A DNA stretch of 64,000 nucleotides from Primula veris. Its lineage: Eukaryota; Streptophyta; Magnoliopsida; Ericales; Primulaceae. The first letter of the stretch is position 1. The number at the start of each line of letters is the position of its first letter. This document shows, piece by piece, positions 63,101 to 64,000 of this stretch. Where the stretch lies: NCBI GenBank assembly GCA_963682055.1, contig OY821744.1:6922835-6986834 (forward strand). Reading direction: 5' to 3'. The notes below the pieces were generated by a model. It was not told the origin of the DNA. It did no database searches and was given only the letters and a program-made list of their open reading frames with translations. Made by a program: the position numbers and the translations under genes.

Positions 63101-64000
63101 AGAGGCTGCAACACCCATATTAAGAGAAATCTATTTTGTTACTATGTATTATAACAAACACTTGCAGGTTTTTAGCCTTTTAGCACATCATATAATGACA
63201 AAAAATTCCACGTGGAATTGCCCCTCCCCATTGTTTCAAAAGGCGGCCTAGGCGTTAGGCGGCACTTAGCCGCCCCGCTTTTATGTAGACATTTCACTTT
63301 GTAGTTTATTTCAGGTCTAACCAGACTTTGATGGGTCAACCCGGTTTCAATGGGTTAAAAAAACATCTAATAAACAAAAGAACATATTAAACCTAATAAA
63401 TTTAGGTCTGTAATAACCACCTTTTTTCGATCGACGTGCAACCTCTTTCCTAAATCGACGAACAAGGAATAAACTAGACGTGTCCATATTGAACAACTTG
63501 GTGTATGTTCAATTTAATGCTAAAATCAGCAAAAATAAAAAACAAAGGAAAACCACTTAAAATGCAATGGTGATTAGGATTCAAAATTAAGATCCGTCTT
63601 TTAAATTTTGATATCTTATTGATTTTGGATTATATTTGTATTTTACATTTTACATGTCAAACTTCTATTTGAAACATATTTTATAACAAATTTTGCTTAT
63701 GTAACTGCTCGGATGTTGTCCTCCTAGACTTTATTGAATTGTAATCGAATAACTATGAGCTAATAAACTTGAAATGCTTGATTTAACATGAAAAATCATA
63801 TTTACAACATGTCTATTGTATGAGAATCCAAGAAAAACACGTAAAAACACTTGCCGTTTTCCCGCCTAGGCGGTCAGGCGGACCCTTCCCGCCTAGACCC
63901 CGCCTAGCGCCTTTTAAAACCTTGCCCCTCCCATACAGGGACCCTGCTTCCGCCACTGATGTGTACCTTGAAAGTCTAAAATAATATAAGTAGTAATGAT
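60152..64000 (+). CDS. Importin subunit alpha, first coding exon (rest beyond window)
   Basis: Only exon 1 (60152-60361, 70 codons) lies in the window; the donor GT follows AATAAGAAG. It encodes the importin-beta-binding (IBB) domain: MSLRPGARTEVRRSRYK, then DEGRRRREDNMVEIRKSKR and EESLLKKRREGLQ. The Arg/Lys clusters are those that bind importin beta and act as an autoinhibitory NLS mimic. Importin alpha is the cytosolic adaptor for classical nuclear localisation signals. The ARM repeats must be coded right of base 64000, because I find no exon resembling them in the remaining 3.6 kb. Intron 1 is therefore at least 3.6 kb and is filled with a minisatellite and nested MITEs. The protein fits the IMPA-1/2/3/4 group; position favours the At4g02150 (IMPA-3) relationship, a weak inference. 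Confidence 0.93.
60390..62760. repeat. Minisatellite of 140-150-bp units in importin alpha intron 1
   Basis: Units contain a (TG/TA)-rich part (GTATGTATGTGTATATGTG), then TGTCGCTTTTGTTTTAATTG, TTAAAAGTAATGGATTTAGG and AATTTCTTGCTAGGCTGTGT, then ATGATTGATTTAGTGTATAT. The first four units start near 60411, 60555, 60695 and 60844 and are almost identical. About ten more diverged units, some with a GTTATTTGCCTTGCCTGCTA insert, run to about 62760. Overlapping frames here with Val/Cys-rich products are a by-product of the repeat. Confidence 0.9.
63074..63958. mobile_element. hAT-like element in importin alpha intron 1, split by a second insertion
   Basis: Flanks carry an 8-bp duplication with one mismatch: CTGTGTAC (63066-63073) and ATGTGTAC (63959-63966). 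The left end reads CAGGGAAGTAATTAGG; the right end, on the other strand, CAGTGGCGGAAGCAGGG, a terminus common among plant hAT elements. The segment 63231-63920 inside it is a separate insertion, so the original element was only about 190 bp, possibly a deleted derivative. Confidence 0.55.
63231..63920. mobile_element. GGCG-terminus MITE nested in the hAT-like element
   Basis: The ends are inverted and G+C-rich in an AT-rich setting: left TTTCAAAAGGCGGCCTAGGCG, right (other strand) TTTTAAAAGGCGCTAGGCGG; sub-terminal GGCGG/CCGCC motifs add secondary structure. TTGCCCCTCCC occurs just before the left end (63219-63229) and just after the right end (63921 onward, after a single C), as a target-site duplication of about 11-12 bp. 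The superfamily is uncertain; a duplication of that length would fit Mutator-like elements better than hAT. Confidence 0.55.

Overview
The window is nuclear DNA from a flowering plant, most likely a eudicot. It is AT-rich, its genes have GT-AG introns, it carries Ty1/Copia LTR retrotransposons and MITEs, and all recognisable proteins belong to plant families. The species cannot be fixed from the sequence. I rebuilt the exons by hand from splice sites, reading frame and family resemblance.

Genes from left to right: (1) a BRCT-domain protein like Arabidopsis At4g02110, minus strand, start codon at 5628, with its 3' part beyond base 1; (2) a PLIP-type plastid lipase/phospholipase A1, minus, 13499-17922, five exons, 673 aa; (3) ERdj3B, an ER-lumen DnaJ co-chaperone, minus, 23044-30169, ten exons, 343 aa, with an exact ER stress element (CCAAT-N9-CCACG) upstream; (4) a subgroup 7 R2R3-MYB (flavonol regulator type, MYB11/12/111), plus, 41553-45144, three exons, 304 aa; (5) an intronless DUF761 'cotton fibre protein' gene, minus, 54716-55336; (6) the first coding exon of importin alpha, plus, from 60152, continuing past the right edge.

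The order PLIP - ERdj3B - MYB matches three consecutive Arabidopsis loci as I remember them (At3g62590, At3g62600, At3g62610). The BRCT, DUF761 and importin alpha genes recall the At4g02110-At4g02170 neighbourhood. The window may therefore preserve an ancestral block that was split in Arabidopsis.

Mobile DNA fills much of the rest. There is a 7.0-kb LTR element (30554-37518, TSD ACACT) with nearly identical LTRs but decayed coding sequence. A Copia element (46481-50837, TSD TTGTT) has a truncated 5' LTR and an almost complete polyprotein frame. A solo LTR of a related family lies at 52626-53071 (TSD AATTT). Non-autonomous DNA elements include hAT-like ones with 8-bp TSDs (5909-6495, 56891-57495, and 63074-63958, which holds a nested element), a Harbinger-like MITE inside an ERdj3B intron and a Stowaway-like MITE. 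There is also a 1.06-kb palindrome at 21553-22612. Several introns carry minisatellites of 115-180 bp (BRCT intron 2, ERdj3B introns 2 and 4, importin intron 1). No tRNA, rRNA or CRISPR locus was seen.
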